Shown here one piece after another: positions 1 through 6,547 of a stretch of DNA of 6,547 bases. Each line of letters opens with the position of its first letter. The first letter of the stretch is position 1. The position numbers were made by a program, and so were the translations under genes. The notes under the pieces were generated by a model, which ran no database searches, was not told the DNA's origin, and was given only the letters and a program-made list of their open reading frames with translations. Origin of the DNA: Deltaproteobacteria bacterium (GTDB taxonomy: Bacteria; Desulfobacterota; Syntrophia; Syntrophales; Smithellaceae); the NCBI GenBank assembly GCA_017860985.1, contig JAGFXG010000078.1, positions 1 through 6,547 on the forward strand. Reading direction: 5' to 3'.

Positions 1-309
1 GAAACGAATAAATATGCCTATGTTTATCCCGAGGGCGAAAGTTACGCGATGATGAAGCCGAGAATTGAAGAGGGAATCAAAAAGTCTTTTTTTCTGAACC
101 GCCGCGCGCACAACATTATGATTGTCGGCCATCAGGCCGTCAACCGTTTGATTCTTTCCCATTTTCTTTACCGGCGGGAAGTGGATGTCCCTTACATTTA
201 CATTCCTCAGGATCGTTTCTATCATATTGTCTCCACGCAAAATAAAAAACTTTTTGAATTGAAGCGGTATGATAAACATTTTTTTAAGAAAACAGCGCCA
301 GGGGGTTAG
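1..309 (+). CDS. Histidine phosphatase superfamily protein, C-terminal part (fructose-2,6-bisphosphatase-like)
   Basis: This is a partial gene: the reading frame is open from base 1 and ends at TAG 307-309, giving 102 visible residues. The N-terminal half, with the RHG nucleophile motif, lies outside the window, so no start is assigned. The motif YPEGESY (residues 9-15) carries the GES glutamate, which in fructose-2,6-bisphosphatases is the general acid. The motif GHQAVNR (43-49) carries the second catalytic histidine, H44. Both resemble the YPKGESY and CHQAV signatures of the bisphosphatase half of PFK-2/FBPase-2 more than those of ordinary phosphoglycerate mutases. The segment VPYIYIPQD after H44 fits the usual substrate-side loop. 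The protein would be a cytoplasmic phosphomonoesterase. The substrate cannot be settled without the missing part; alpha-ribazole phosphatase (CobC) and generic sugar-phosphate phosphatases are alternatives. It is followed closely by the DUF1330-DUF2147 gene on the same strand. Its last 70 bases are noticeably AT-rich. Confidence 0.8.
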   Translation, partial: ETNKYAYVYPEGESYAMMKPRIEEGIKKSFFLNRRAHNIMIVGHQAVNRLILSHFLYRREVDVPYIYIPQDRFYHIVSTQNKKLFELKRYDKHFFKKTAPGG

Positions 310-315
310 TCCTAT

Positions 316-321
316 GAGAGG
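316..321 (+). promoter_or_regulatory. Ribosome-binding site that decides the DUF1330-DUF2147 start
   Basis: The sequence GAGAGG lies 7 bases before the ATG at 329, the best Shine-Dalgarno match among the candidate starts. The ATG at 314 has a GGGGG tract 8 bases upstream (301-305) and is a workable alternative that would add five residues. The ATG at 269 would overlap the preceding gene by 41 bases and adds a lysine/arginine-rich extension foreign to the DUF1330 fold, so it is less likely. Confidence 0.5.
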
Positions 322-328
322 AATCCAA

Positions 329-1057
329 ATGAATATTGATGAATTCAGCAGACTGGCAAAAAAACCCGGCGAAACGCCGGTTGTCATGCTGAACCTGATT
401 AAGTTCAAAGGTGCTGAAGGGCAGGCTTCTTACGCCCGATACACGAAGGAGGCGGGGAAATTTGTTGAAGGTGTCGGAGGGAAAGTCCTGTATCTTGGGA
501 AACCCGATGAAATGCTCAATGGAAATGAAAGATGGGATCTGATCATGCTGGTGCAATATCCATCCCGCAAAGCATTTCTTTCCATGGCCAATAATCCCGA
601 TTATCTTAAGACACATCATTTCCGCGAAGAAGGGGTAATGGCTGCAGTGATGTTGTTCGTATTTTCCGGGTTGTCGAAGGCGGCGGAACCTTCCCTTTCG
701 GGTATATGGTCTATGCCCATAGTGAAAGGAAAGGACAAGGGAAAAGAGAGATTCCATGTTGAAATATTTGAAAAAGACGGGATTTATTATGGCAAAATTG
801 TAAAGCTCTCCACGCTTCCCGCCAATACGGTATGTAAAAAATGCAAGAAAGGCCGGCAGGACAAGCCGCTGATGGGCATGCAGATTCTATCCAACCTGAA
901 AAGAGAAGCCGGAAGATACGTCGAGGGAAAAATTTACGACGTTGAGGAAGGCAATGAATACAAATGCAGCATGACGCTGATGTCGCCGGAGAGACTGAAA
1001 GTGACTGCATGCATAATGTTTATCTGTGAAAGTCATTACTGGACGAGGGTGAAATAG
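329..1057 (+). CDS. DUF1330-like / DUF2147 two-domain fusion protein
   Basis: A 242-residue protein when started at 329. Residues 1 to about 102 look like DUF1330, a dimeric ferredoxin-like alpha/beta barrel: an early VVMLNLIKFK strand, a middle GGKVLYLGKP strand, WDLIMLVQYPS, then AFLSMANNPDY and HHFREEG. Residues about 123-242 look like a complete DUF2147 domain: LSGIW start, VEIFEKDGIYYGKIVKL, a Cys pair (C169, C172), GMQIL, GKIYD, YKC, LKV and the terminal YWTRVK. DUF2147 proteins are normally exported. Residues 104-119 (MAAVMLFVFSGLSKAA) look like the end of a signal peptide with an SKA-like cleavage site, but here they sit in the middle of the chain. The same stretch could also serve as the last DUF1330 beta strand. 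No function is established for either family; a cytoplasmic or mislocalised product is possible. It converges on kdpD across 13 bases. Alternative starts are 314 and 269; an internal ATG at 638 has a poorly spaced GGGG-type site. Confidence 0.8.
   Translation: MNIDEFSRLAKKPGETPVVMLNLIKFKGAEGQASYARYTKEAGKFVEGVGGKVLYLGKPDEMLNGNERWDLIMLVQYPSRKAFLSMANNPDYLKTHHFREEGVMAAVMLFVFSGLSKAAEPSLSGIWSMPIVKGKDKGKERFHVEIFEKDGIYYGKIVKLSTLPANTVCKKCKKGRQDKPLMGMQILSNLKREAGRYVEGKIYDVEEGNEYKCSMTLMSPERLKVTACIMFICESHYWTRVK
358..380 (-). terminator. Possible intrinsic terminator for leftward (kdp) transcription
   Basis: Read on the minus strand there is a perfect 6-bp GC-only stem, CCGGCG / CGCCGG, with a TTT loop (bases 380-366), then one G and a run of seven T (364-358). 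That is the form of a rho-independent terminator. No such T-run follows the stem on the plus strand. It lies about 690 bases past the kdpD stop and inside the opposing DUF1330 coding region, where it also encodes Lys-Lys-Pro-Gly-Glu-Thr-Pro. The short stem and coding position leave chance a real possibility. Confidence 0.4.
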
Positions 1058-1070
1058 AACCATTGACCTT

Positions 1071-3098
1071 TCATGTTTTAACCCAGCGGGTTGCGGCAAG
1101 TGATGTCAGATTTGAAATGGTTCCTAAAATCCTGCGTTGTTCCGGCAGAAGGTTTTTATAATCATACCGGATGCCGATGACTCCGATGGTTTCTTCCTGT
1201 GTTTTAATCGGAAAATAAAAAAATGAAATGCTGGGCAGAGTGTCCGTGCCTGCGCCGGCAATGGCACCATGGGTGACGCTCCAGTTGGCAACGGCCATAT
1301 CGTTGGTGCTGATTTCCACGGCCGGATCACTTTTAGCCCATACCATCAGTTCTCCTCGTTTTTCTTTGAAAAGGACAAAACAGGGCGCACAAACAACTTG
1401 CTGAATGTATTTGACAGTCAGCGTGCTGATGTCGTTGAGAATGGTTGTGCGCAGGAATGCGAGTGTGCCCATGGTCTCTTGAGAAAGATTAGCGAGTCCT
1501 TCCACCAGTTGTTCGAGTGGTGGAAGCGTCAGGAAGTCTTTACTCATCTCTTCGATCATGGTGACGCGTTCCAGACGTAACTGCAACGCAAGATTTTGTC
1601 TTTTGACGACTTTAACAAGTTGTCCGACAATGATGGCCGTGAACAGGAAAACCAGAATATGGATGATTTCGCGCGAATCATGCATCGAGAAACTTAGCCT
1701 CGGTTGTGTAAAGAAGAAGTCGAAGATAAGCAGGCTGAGAAAAGAAGCAAAGACAGACGGCCAGATGCCAAACAGCAGCGCGGCCGTGATAATGGGGATC
1801 AGGTATAGAAAAACCAGAGAGAAAGGATCGATGACTTGTTCCAGAAGTGCGTTGAGCGCCGTTGCTGCAATGACCATCAATGCGGTCCACAGATAGTGTG
1901 ACGGATTAAAGGACCTCTGTCCGGGCGGTGGGAGGGAAGCAGCCTTTTCCTTTGCCTCCGTCGTCGGCGAAATCATATGCAGTTCAAATTCACTGCGGGC
2001 ATAAAGAAGTTTGGTTACCGGCGATCCCTTTACGAATTCGGCCAGCATGGAGCGCAGGGGTTTGCCGATCACGATGCGTGTGATGTTGTTTTCACGGGCA
2101 AAGTGGAGGATTTCATCAGCAATATCGTTGCCGGAGAGCGTGATGATTTTTGCTCCCAGTTCCTCGGCCAGGTTCAGCGCATCCGTCAGATAAGCTTTAT
2201 CGCTGCCGGTGGGTTCCTTAAATCCGGTGGGTAAAACATAAACCGCATACCATAGCGCATGAGTGTCTTTGGCGATGGAATATGCTTTTCGGATCAATTG
2301 TTTTGCATAGGGACTGGTGCCGACACAGACGACAATCTTTTCCGATGCCGGCCAGGGTCCCGGAATTGCTTTGGCTCTCATATAATTGATGAGGTCGCTG
2401 TCCATCTTGCGGGCGACAAGCGTTAGCATGAGTTCGCGCAGAGCAAAGAGATTGCCTCGCTGGAAAAAGTTATCAATGGCATGAAGCGCTTGCCGCGGAA
2501 CATAGACCTTACCTTCTTTCAATCGTTGGTTCAGTTCCTCCCAGGGCACATCGATGACCTGGACTTCATCGGCCCGGTCGAAGAAAGTGTCCGGCAGTGT
2601 TTCCTGCATTCGAACGCCGGTGATTCTGGCGACAGAATCGTTCATGCTTTCAAAGTGCTGGATGTTGACCGTTGTATGAACGTCAATGCCATTTTCCAGT
2701 AATTCTTCGATGTCCTGATAACGTTTGGGATGGCGGCTGCCCTCAATGTTGGTATGTGCAAGTTCATCGACCAGCACGACGGACGGTTTGCGGGCAAGAA
2801 TGGCATCCATATCCATTTCTTTTAACACAATGCCGCGATAGTCGGAAGTCTTTGCCGGAATAACCTCCATCCCTGCCAGAAGCGCATCCGTTTCCGCGCG
2901 TCCGTGCGTTTCGACAAATCCGGCAACGACATCAATGCCACGATTCTTGAACACATGAGCGTCCTGGAGCATAGCGTAGGTCTTTCCCACGCCCGGTGCG
3001 TAACCGAGAAAAATCTTAAGCCTTCCTTTCCGGATGTCTTCGCGTTCGACTTCCTTCAATAGTGCATCCGGATCGGGACGGAAATCCTGTCCTTCCAT
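1071..3098 (-). CDS. kdpD: KdpD sensor protein lacking the histidine-kinase domains
   Basis: A 675-residue protein; E. coli KdpD has 894. KdpD-N domain, about 20-235: Walker A APGVGKT (34-40) and Walker B-like VVLVDELAHTN (107-117), both cytoplasmic. USP domain, about 253-375: KIVVCVGTS start, WYAVYV, and RIVIGKP at 341-347. Four membrane spans (DUF4118): about 402-422, 425-444, 446-466 and 476-496, followed by a basic KVVKRQ...RLER stretch. GAF-like domain, about 520-670, with the KdpD-typical NWSVTHG...GTDTLPS and ETIGVIGIR. The chain then stops after LAATRWVKT, where full-length KdpD enters the helix leading to HisKA. The phospho-accepting histidine (H-box) and the ATPase N/G boxes are absent. 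None of the opposite-strand frames left of the stop reads as a kinase, so this is not a simple frameshift. Full-length KdpD phosphorylates KdpE under K+ limitation; this form can sense but cannot phosphorylate by itself. The start has an AAGG site 9 bases upstream and lies 14 bases after kdpC. Confidence 0.93.
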   Translation of the reverse strand: MEGQDFRPDPDALLKEVEREDIRKGRLKIFLGYAPGVGKTYAMLQDAHVFKNRGIDVVAGFVETHGRAETDALLAGMEVIPAKTSDYRGIVLKEMDMDAILARKPSVVLVDELAHTNIEGSRHPKRYQDIEELLENGIDVHTTVNIQHFESMNDSVARITGVRMQETLPDTFFDRADEVQVIDVPWEELNQRLKEGKVYVPRQALHAIDNFFQRGNLFALRELMLTLVARKMDSDLINYMRAKAIPGPWPASEKIVVCVGTSPYAKQLIRKAYSIAKDTHALWYAVYVLPTGFKEPTGSDKAYLTDALNLAEELGAKIITLSGNDIADEILHFARENNITRIVIGKPLRSMLAEFVKGSPVTKLLYARSEFELHMISPTTEAKEKAASLPPPGQRSFNPSHYLWTALMVIAATALNALLEQVIDPFSLVFLYLIPIITAALLFGIWPSVFASFLSLLIFDFFFTQPRLSFSMHDSREIIHILVFLFTAIIVGQLVKVVKRQNLALQLRLERVTMIEEMSKDFLTLPPLEQLVEGLANLSQETMGTLAFLRTTILNDISTLTVKYIQQVVCAPCFVLFKEKRGELMVWAKSDPAVEISTNDMAVANWSVTHGAIAGAGTDTLPSISFFYFPIKTQEETIGVIGIRYDYKNLLPEQRRILGTISNLTSLAATRWVKT

Positions 3099-3112
3099 AA
3101 GCCAGCGCCTTT

Positions 3113-3694
3113 TTATTGATGTCCGGTTTTCATCATATCCAGGGCGAGGTTGAGTCTAAGAACATTGACTCGTTCCTTTCCCCATATTTTCAGCAATGGT
3201 TGCTCCGTGTTGCGCTTGATCAATTCCTCAATATCCGGCTCGGGGATTCTTCGTTGATCCGCTACCCGGCGCGCCTGCAGCAAGGCTGATGCAGGTGTTA
3301 TGTGAGGATCGAGGCCGCTTGCCGAGTTGAGGATGAGATCAGCCGGAACAGGCGCGTTGCCGTCCAGGCCATTTTCCCGGCGCACTTTAGCCGCGCGGTC
3401 CTGGACCTGTCCGATGAGTTTCGCGCTGGAAGGCGCAAGATTGCTGCCGCCGGAATTGGATGCGTCATACGGCGGATCAATGGCTGATGGACGGCCGTGA
3501 AAATAATCAGCGCGAGTGAAAGATTGGCCGATCAGATGTGATCCAACGATGGTATCTCCTTTTTTTAGGATGCCCGCGTTGGATAAAGTTGGAAACAGGC
3601 TTTGAGCGATGACTGTTACGGCCAGCGGATACACGAGGCCGCAAAGAACAGACAGCCACACGAAAACAAGCAGGGAACGTTTGAGTTGCACCAT
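3113..3694 (-). CDS. kdpC: Potassium-transporting ATPase subunit C
   Basis: A 193-residue protein, close to the 190 of E. coli KdpC. It has one N-terminal membrane span (about residues 7-30, after the basic MVQLKR), which anchors a periplasmic or outward-facing domain. Family motifs are all present: GSHLIGQSF (51-59), YFHGRPSA (64-71), the SGGSNLAPSS block (81-90), SGLDPHI (126-132) and the C-terminal VNVLRLNLALD. KdpC is the accessory subunit of KdpFABC; it binds KdpA/KdpB and raises the apparent affinity for substrate. It has an AAAGGAG ribosome-binding site 6 bases before the ATG, overlapping the kdpB stop, and it is followed 14 bases later by kdpD. Nothing looks damaged. Confidence 0.97.
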   Translation of the reverse strand: MVQLKRSLLVFVWLSVLCGLVYPLAVTVIAQSLFPTLSNAGILKKGDTIVGSHLIGQSFTRADYFHGRPSAIDPPYDASNSGGSNLAPSSAKLIGQVQDRAAKVRRENGLDGNAPVPADLILNSASGLDPHITPASALLQARRVADQRRIPEPDIEELIKRNTEQPLLKIWGKERVNVLRLNLALDMMKTGHQ

Positions 3695-3700
3695 ATCGGA

Positions 3701-3708
3701 CTCCTTTA
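3701..3708 (-). promoter_or_regulatory. kdpC ribosome-binding site overlapping the kdpB stop codon
   Basis: On the minus strand TAAAGGAG combines the kdpB stop (TAA, 3708-3706) with a strong AAAGGAG Shine-Dalgarno placed 6 bases before the kdpC ATG. This suggests translational coupling that keeps the pump subunits in proportion. Confidence 0.75.
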
Positions 3709-5742
3709 GACTATTTTGAGCAAAGCAAGAAACATGTCAATCAATTTTATGCCGATAAAAGGCAAAATCAGTCCGCCCAGTCCGTAAATCAACAGGTTGC
3801 GCCGCAAGAGCGCCGTCGCGCTCGATGGACGATAGCCGACGCCGCGCAGCGCCAGCGGAATCAAAAGCGGAATAATCAGCGCATTGAAAATTACGGCGGC
3901 AAGTACCGCGCTTTCCTGGCTTCCCAGCTGCATGATGTTGAGGATCTGTAGTTGAGGATAGTGAGCAACAAAGATTGCCGGGACAATTGCGAAATATTTA
4001 GCCACGTCGTTGGCGACACTGAAAGTGGTCAGAGCTCCACGCGTGATGAGAATCTGCTTACCGATTTCGACGATATCCAGAAGTTTGGTCGGATTGGAAT
4101 CCAGATCAACAATATTGGCCGCCTCTCTGGCCGCCTGTGTGCCTGCGTTCATGGCCACGGCCACGTCCGCCTGGGCGAGCGCGGGCGCATCGTTGGTCCC
4201 ATCGCCGATCATGGCCACCAGATGACCCTGACTTTGATATTGGCGAATGAGTTCCAGCTTGGTGGAAGGTTTTGCCTCCGCTACAAAATCATCCACGCCC
4301 GCCTCGGCGGCAATGGTTGCGGCGGTCAGCGGATTATCGCCGGTGATCATGATGGATTTGATGCCCATTTGCCGTAGTTTGGCAATACGATGACTAATGC
4401 CTTCCTTGAGCACATCCTTGAGCCGAATCGCTCCCAGGATTTTTTCCTGGTTGGCGACCAGCAGCGGCGTTGATCCCTCAGTGGAAATATCGGCTACGAT
4501 TTTCTGCACATCCTCAGGAATTTGCATACCGCACGCCAGGGCAAAGGCTTTGACGGCGTCGAGCGATCCTTTACGGATTTGCTGTCCGTTCCAGTCAATG
4601 CCGCTCATCCGTGCTTCTGCGCTGAATGGAATAAATGCGGCGCCTTGCGGCGCACGGATGTCACGCCCATGCATCCCCAGTTTTTCCTTGGCCAGAACGA
4701 CAATACTTCTGCCTTCGGGTGTGTCGTCGGCCAGCGATGACAGAAGCGCTGCGTTGATCAGAGCTTTTTCATCTTCTGTGTGAACCGGAATAAATTCCGT
4801 GGCCATGCGATTGCCCAGTGTAATAGTGCCCGTTTTGTCCATGAGCACGATGTCCACGTCCCCCGAGGCTTCCACGGCGCGACCGCTTGTGGCGATAAAA
4901 TTATAGCGAAGCAGCCGATCCATGCCTGCAATGCCTATCGCAGGCAAGAGGCCGCCGATGGTGGTCGGCATCAGGCAGACCAGCAGTGCGATGAGTACGG
5001 AAAGAGTTATACTGACGTTCATGTAAGCGCCAAAATATTTCAGTGTTGCAACAGCGGTGATAAAAACGATGGTGAGCGCGATCAGCAATACATTGAGCGC
5101 TTTTTCATTGGGTGTTTTCTGGCGCCTGGCGCCTTCTACCATGGAAATCATCTGATCCAGAAAACTCTCTCCGGGATTTGCGGTAATCCGTACTTTGAGT
5201 TTACCCGACAAGACACGAGTCCCGCCGGTGACCCCGCTGCGGTCGCCTCCAGATTCCCGGATGACGGGTGCAGATTCCCCGGTGATGGCCGATTCGTCGA
5301 TCAGCGCGGTTCCTTCGATGACTTCGCCGTCTCCGGGCACCGTGTCGCCATCTGACATTAAAATAATATCATCCTTTCTTAATTTCAGTGCGGAAAGAAT
5401 TTCTGTTTGCCCATCTGACCGCACTCGTTTTGCCGTTGACTCGCTGCGGTTCTTTTTGAGCGATTCGGCCTGCGCCCGCCCTTGTCCCTCCGCCAGCGCC
5501 TCGGCAAAATTAGCAAAAATGATTGTGAACCAGAGCCAAATCGAGATCTGCAAGTCAAAGAGGATAGAACGACCGCTGATCACATCCCCAATGACGATCA
5601 GAGATGTGATGACCGTGACGATCTCCACGATGAACATGACCGGATTTTTCATCATGGCGATCGGATGAAGTTTTTTAATGGAGTCCCGGATGGCCGGCAG
5701 AATAAACCGGGTCTGCCAGATATTTATTTTTTTTGTTTTCAT
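3706..5742 (-). CDS. kdpB: Potassium-transporting ATPase ATP-binding subunit B (P-type ATPase)
   Basis: A complete 678-residue P-type ATPase; E. coli KdpB has 682. It hydrolyses ATP in the cytoplasm to drive K+ uptake through KdpA in the inner membrane. Motifs in order: actuator-domain TGES (154-157); membrane helix 4 CLMPTT (256-261); phosphorylation site DKTGT with D302, equivalent to E. coli D307; nucleotide-binding F373 in [11 protein letters not shown] and the KGS lysine K391; TGDNPLTA (467-474); the hinge [10 protein letters not shown] (513-522). D579 and K582 in [10 protein letters not shown] match the E. coli D583/K586 pair that couples ATP hydrolysis to transport. All catalytic residues are intact. 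S157 in TGES corresponds to E. coli S162, a site of inhibitory phosphorylation. The ATG has a GAGG site 8 bases upstream, inside the end of kdpA; kdpC follows after 11 bases. Confidence 0.98.
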   Translation of the reverse strand: MKTKKINIWQTRFILPAIRDSIKKLHPIAMMKNPVMFIVEIVTVITSLIVIGDVISGRSILFDLQISIWLWFTIIFANFAEALAEGQGRAQAESLKKNRSESTAKRVRSDGQTEILSALKLRKDDIILMSDGDTVPGDGEVIEGTALIDESAITGESAPVIRESGGDRSGVTGGTRVLSGKLKVRITANPGESFLDQMISMVEGARRQKTPNEKALNVLLIALTIVFITAVATLKYFGAYMNVSITLSVLIALLVCLMPTTIGGLLPAIGIAGMDRLLRYNFIATSGRAVEASGDVDIVLMDKTGTITLGNRMATEFIPVHTEDEKALINAALLSSLADDTPEGRSIVVLAKEKLGMHGRDIRAPQGAAFIPFSAEARMSGIDWNGQQIRKGSLDAVKAFALACGMQIPEDVQKIVADISTEGSTPLLVANQEKILGAIRLKDVLKEGISHRIAKLRQMGIKSIMITGDNPLTAATIAAEAGVDDFVAEAKPSTKLELIRQYQSQGHLVAMIGDGTNDAPALAQADVAVAMNAGTQAAREAANIVDLDSNPTKLLDIVEIGKQILITRGALTTFSVANDVAKYFAIVPAIFVAHYPQLQILNIMQLGSQESAVLAAVIFNALIIPLLIPLALRGVGYRPSSATALLRRNLLIYGLGGLILPFIGIKLIDMFLALLKIV

Positions 5743-5750
5743 AAATTCAG

Positions 5751-5755
5751 CCTCA
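5751..5755 (-). promoter_or_regulatory. kdpB ribosome-binding site overlapping the kdpA stop codon
   Basis: On the minus strand TGAGG contains the kdpA stop (TGA, 5755-5753) and a GAGG Shine-Dalgarno core placed 8 bases before the kdpB ATG at 5742. A ribosome ending kdpA would sit on the kdpB initiation site, consistent with coupled translation. Confidence 0.7.
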
Positions 5756-6547
5756 AAATATTTTTCCGATGGAGATCAGCAGGTGTTCCAGAAAAGGTCC
5801 CATCGTGAAAACAGGAAAGAAAGTCAACGCACCGACTATGACGACCACACATGCCAGCATGATCACAAAGAGCAGACCGGTTGTTGGAAACGTTGCAATG
5901 CTTTCAGGAATAATTTTTTTCGCAGCCAGCGATCCCGCAATGGCCAGAGCCGGTATCAGCGTGGAAAACCGTCCAGCCAGCATCGCGATCCCCGTTGTCA
6001 GATTGTAAAAGACGGAATCCGCGTTGAGCCCCGCGAAGGCCGATCCGTTATTGCCCGATGCCGAGGCAAAGGCGTAAATAATCTGCGAAAGACCGTGTGG
6101 CCCGGCGTTGGTGACGCCGGCAAGCCCCGCCCGCGTGGAAACGGCAAGGGCTGACAAAATCAAAAGCAGCAAGGCGGGTGTTAGAATAATCACCAGCGAC
6201 ATGACCATTTCCCGCAGTTCCATTTTCTTTCCCATCAGCTCCGGCGTTCGGCCGATCATCAGACCCGCCAGAAACATCGTGAGGGCGGCGTAACTCAAAA
6301 GGCCGATCAACCCGACGCCAACGCCGCCGAAGATGACTTCTCCAATGGCCATATTAAAGATGGGAACCAGACCGCCCAGCGGCGTCATGCTGTCGTGCAT
6401 GCTGTTGACGGCGCCGCAGGATGTGACGGTTGTGCTGTGCGCAAACATCACTGAATTGACAATACCAGTACGGACTTCCTTACCTTCCATATTCAGGCCG
6501 TGTTCTACTCCGGCCTTCTCCAGAAGCGGGTTGCCTCTGGTTTCACT
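5753..6547 (-). CDS. kdpA: Potassium-transporting ATPase subunit A, C-terminal half
   Basis: A partial gene: the frame is open to the right edge, with 264 residues visible of a usual length of about 560. The reading frame continues upstream of the Met at 6490 through [17 protein letters not shown], a KdpA-typical segment, so that Met is not the start. KdpA is the K+-selective, channel-like membrane subunit of KdpFABC. Two of its four selectivity-filter loops are visible: the third, [10 protein letters not shown] (about residues 39-48 of the visible part), followed by [11 protein letters not shown]; and the fourth, [10 protein letters not shown] (165-174). Other family marks are [14 protein letters not shown], the GPHGLS loop, and the terminal GALTFFP before a short tail. 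Several hydrophobic spans fit the known 10-helix fold. kdpB begins 10 bases later. The promoter, any kdpF and the first two filter loops are outside the window. Confidence 0.97.
   Translation of the reverse strand, partial: SETRGNPLLEKAGVEHGLNMEGKEVRTGIVNSVMFAHSTTVTSCGAVNSMHDSMTPLGGLVPIFNMAIGEVIFGGVGVGLIGLLSYAALTMFLAGLMIGRTPELMGKKMELREMVMSLVIILTPALLLLILSALAVSTRAGLAGVTNAGPHGLSQIIYAFASASGNNGSAFAGLNADSVFYNLTTGIAMLAGRFSTLIPALAIAGSLAAKKIIPESIATFPTTGLLFVIMLACVVVIVGALTFFPVFTMGPFLEHLLISIGKIF

Noticed and set aside
245..273. Possible sigma-70 promoter with TATGAT at 268-273 before the DUF1330-DUF2147 gene
   Set aside because: No acceptable -35 element stands 16-18 bases upstream; the TTGAAT nearby is only 8 bases away. 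The region is simply AT-rich coding sequence.
638..1057. Separate DUF2147 gene starting at the internal ATG 638
   Set aside because: The AAGGGG upstream is only 2-4 bases from the ATG, and the resulting peptide lacks a positively charged signal-peptide start. Continuous coding from 329 is simpler.
1080..1092. Inverted repeat AACCC-AGC-GGGTT at the kdpD 3' end, as a bidirectional terminator
   Set aside because: The stem is only 5 bp and no T-run follows on either strand.
284..1099. Minus-strand open frames beyond kdpD that might hold the missing kinase or kdpE
   Set aside because: Their translations show no H-box, N-box, G-box or receiver-domain motif, and they lie opposite the well-supported DUF1330-DUF2147 gene.
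4434..4450. Inverted repeat CCAGGA / TCCTGG with a T-rich loop in kdpB
   Set aside because: The T-tract is in the loop, not after the stem. It lies within a conserved coding region and is probably coincidental.
4923..4946. 7-bp inverted repeat TGCCTGC / GCAGGCA in kdpB
   Set aside because: It falls in codons for the conserved LPAIGIAGM segment after membrane helix 4, so the repeat follows from the protein sequence.
4780..5668. Long plus-strand open frames of 191 and 157 codons opposite kdpB
   Set aside because: They lie antisense to conserved kdpB coding sequence, have low-complexity or atypical composition and no recognisable domain. They are shadow frames.

Overview
The window carries the 3' three-quarters of a potassium-uptake operon on the minus strand. 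Two unrelated plus-strand genes run toward it from the left. The sequence looks bacterial, with middling GC, compact gene spacing and Shine-Dalgarno-led starts. The protein flavour (Kdp proteins, a DUF2147 protein with a CxxC pair, a PFK-2/FBPase-2-like phosphatase end) suggests a Gram-negative bacterium, possibly of the Desulfobacterota/deltaproteobacterial type. That placement is inference only; no taxonomic marker gene is present.

Layout, left to right. (1) 1-309, plus strand: the C-terminal 102 residues of a histidine-phosphatase-superfamily protein, closest in motif to the fructose-2,6-bisphosphatase half of PFK-2/FBPase-2. (2) 329-1057, plus strand: one ORF joining a DUF1330-like ferredoxin-fold domain to a DUF2147 domain, with a hydrophobic, signal-peptide-like stretch buried at the joint. 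(3) After only 13 bases, the convergent minus-strand operon, read from right to left: kdpA (6547-5753, 5' end outside the window), kdpB (5742-3706), kdpC (3694-3113) and kdpD (3098-1071). The gaps between the kdp genes are 10, 11 and 14 bases. The kdpB and kdpC ribosome-binding sites overlap the stop codon of the gene before, so translation is probably coupled.

How the genes work together. KdpA is the K+-selective channel-like subunit, KdpB the P-type ATPase that powers it, and KdpC the single-span accessory subunit. Together they form the high-affinity KdpFABC pump induced under K+ limitation. KdpD normally senses K+ or turgor and phosphorylates the response regulator KdpE. Here KdpD has its KdpD-N ATP-binding domain, USP domain, four membrane spans and GAF-like domain, but stops exactly where the histidine-kinase part should begin. 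No kdpE follows. The operon promoter and any kdpF lie beyond the right edge.

The main points of interest are the kinase-less KdpD, the DUF1330-DUF2147 fusion, and an intrinsic-terminator-like hairpin pointing leftward, some 690 bases beyond kdpD and inside the opposing gene. I see no mobile element, CRISPR array, tRNA or rRNA, and no wholly new system. No stretch over 300 bases lacks a gene.
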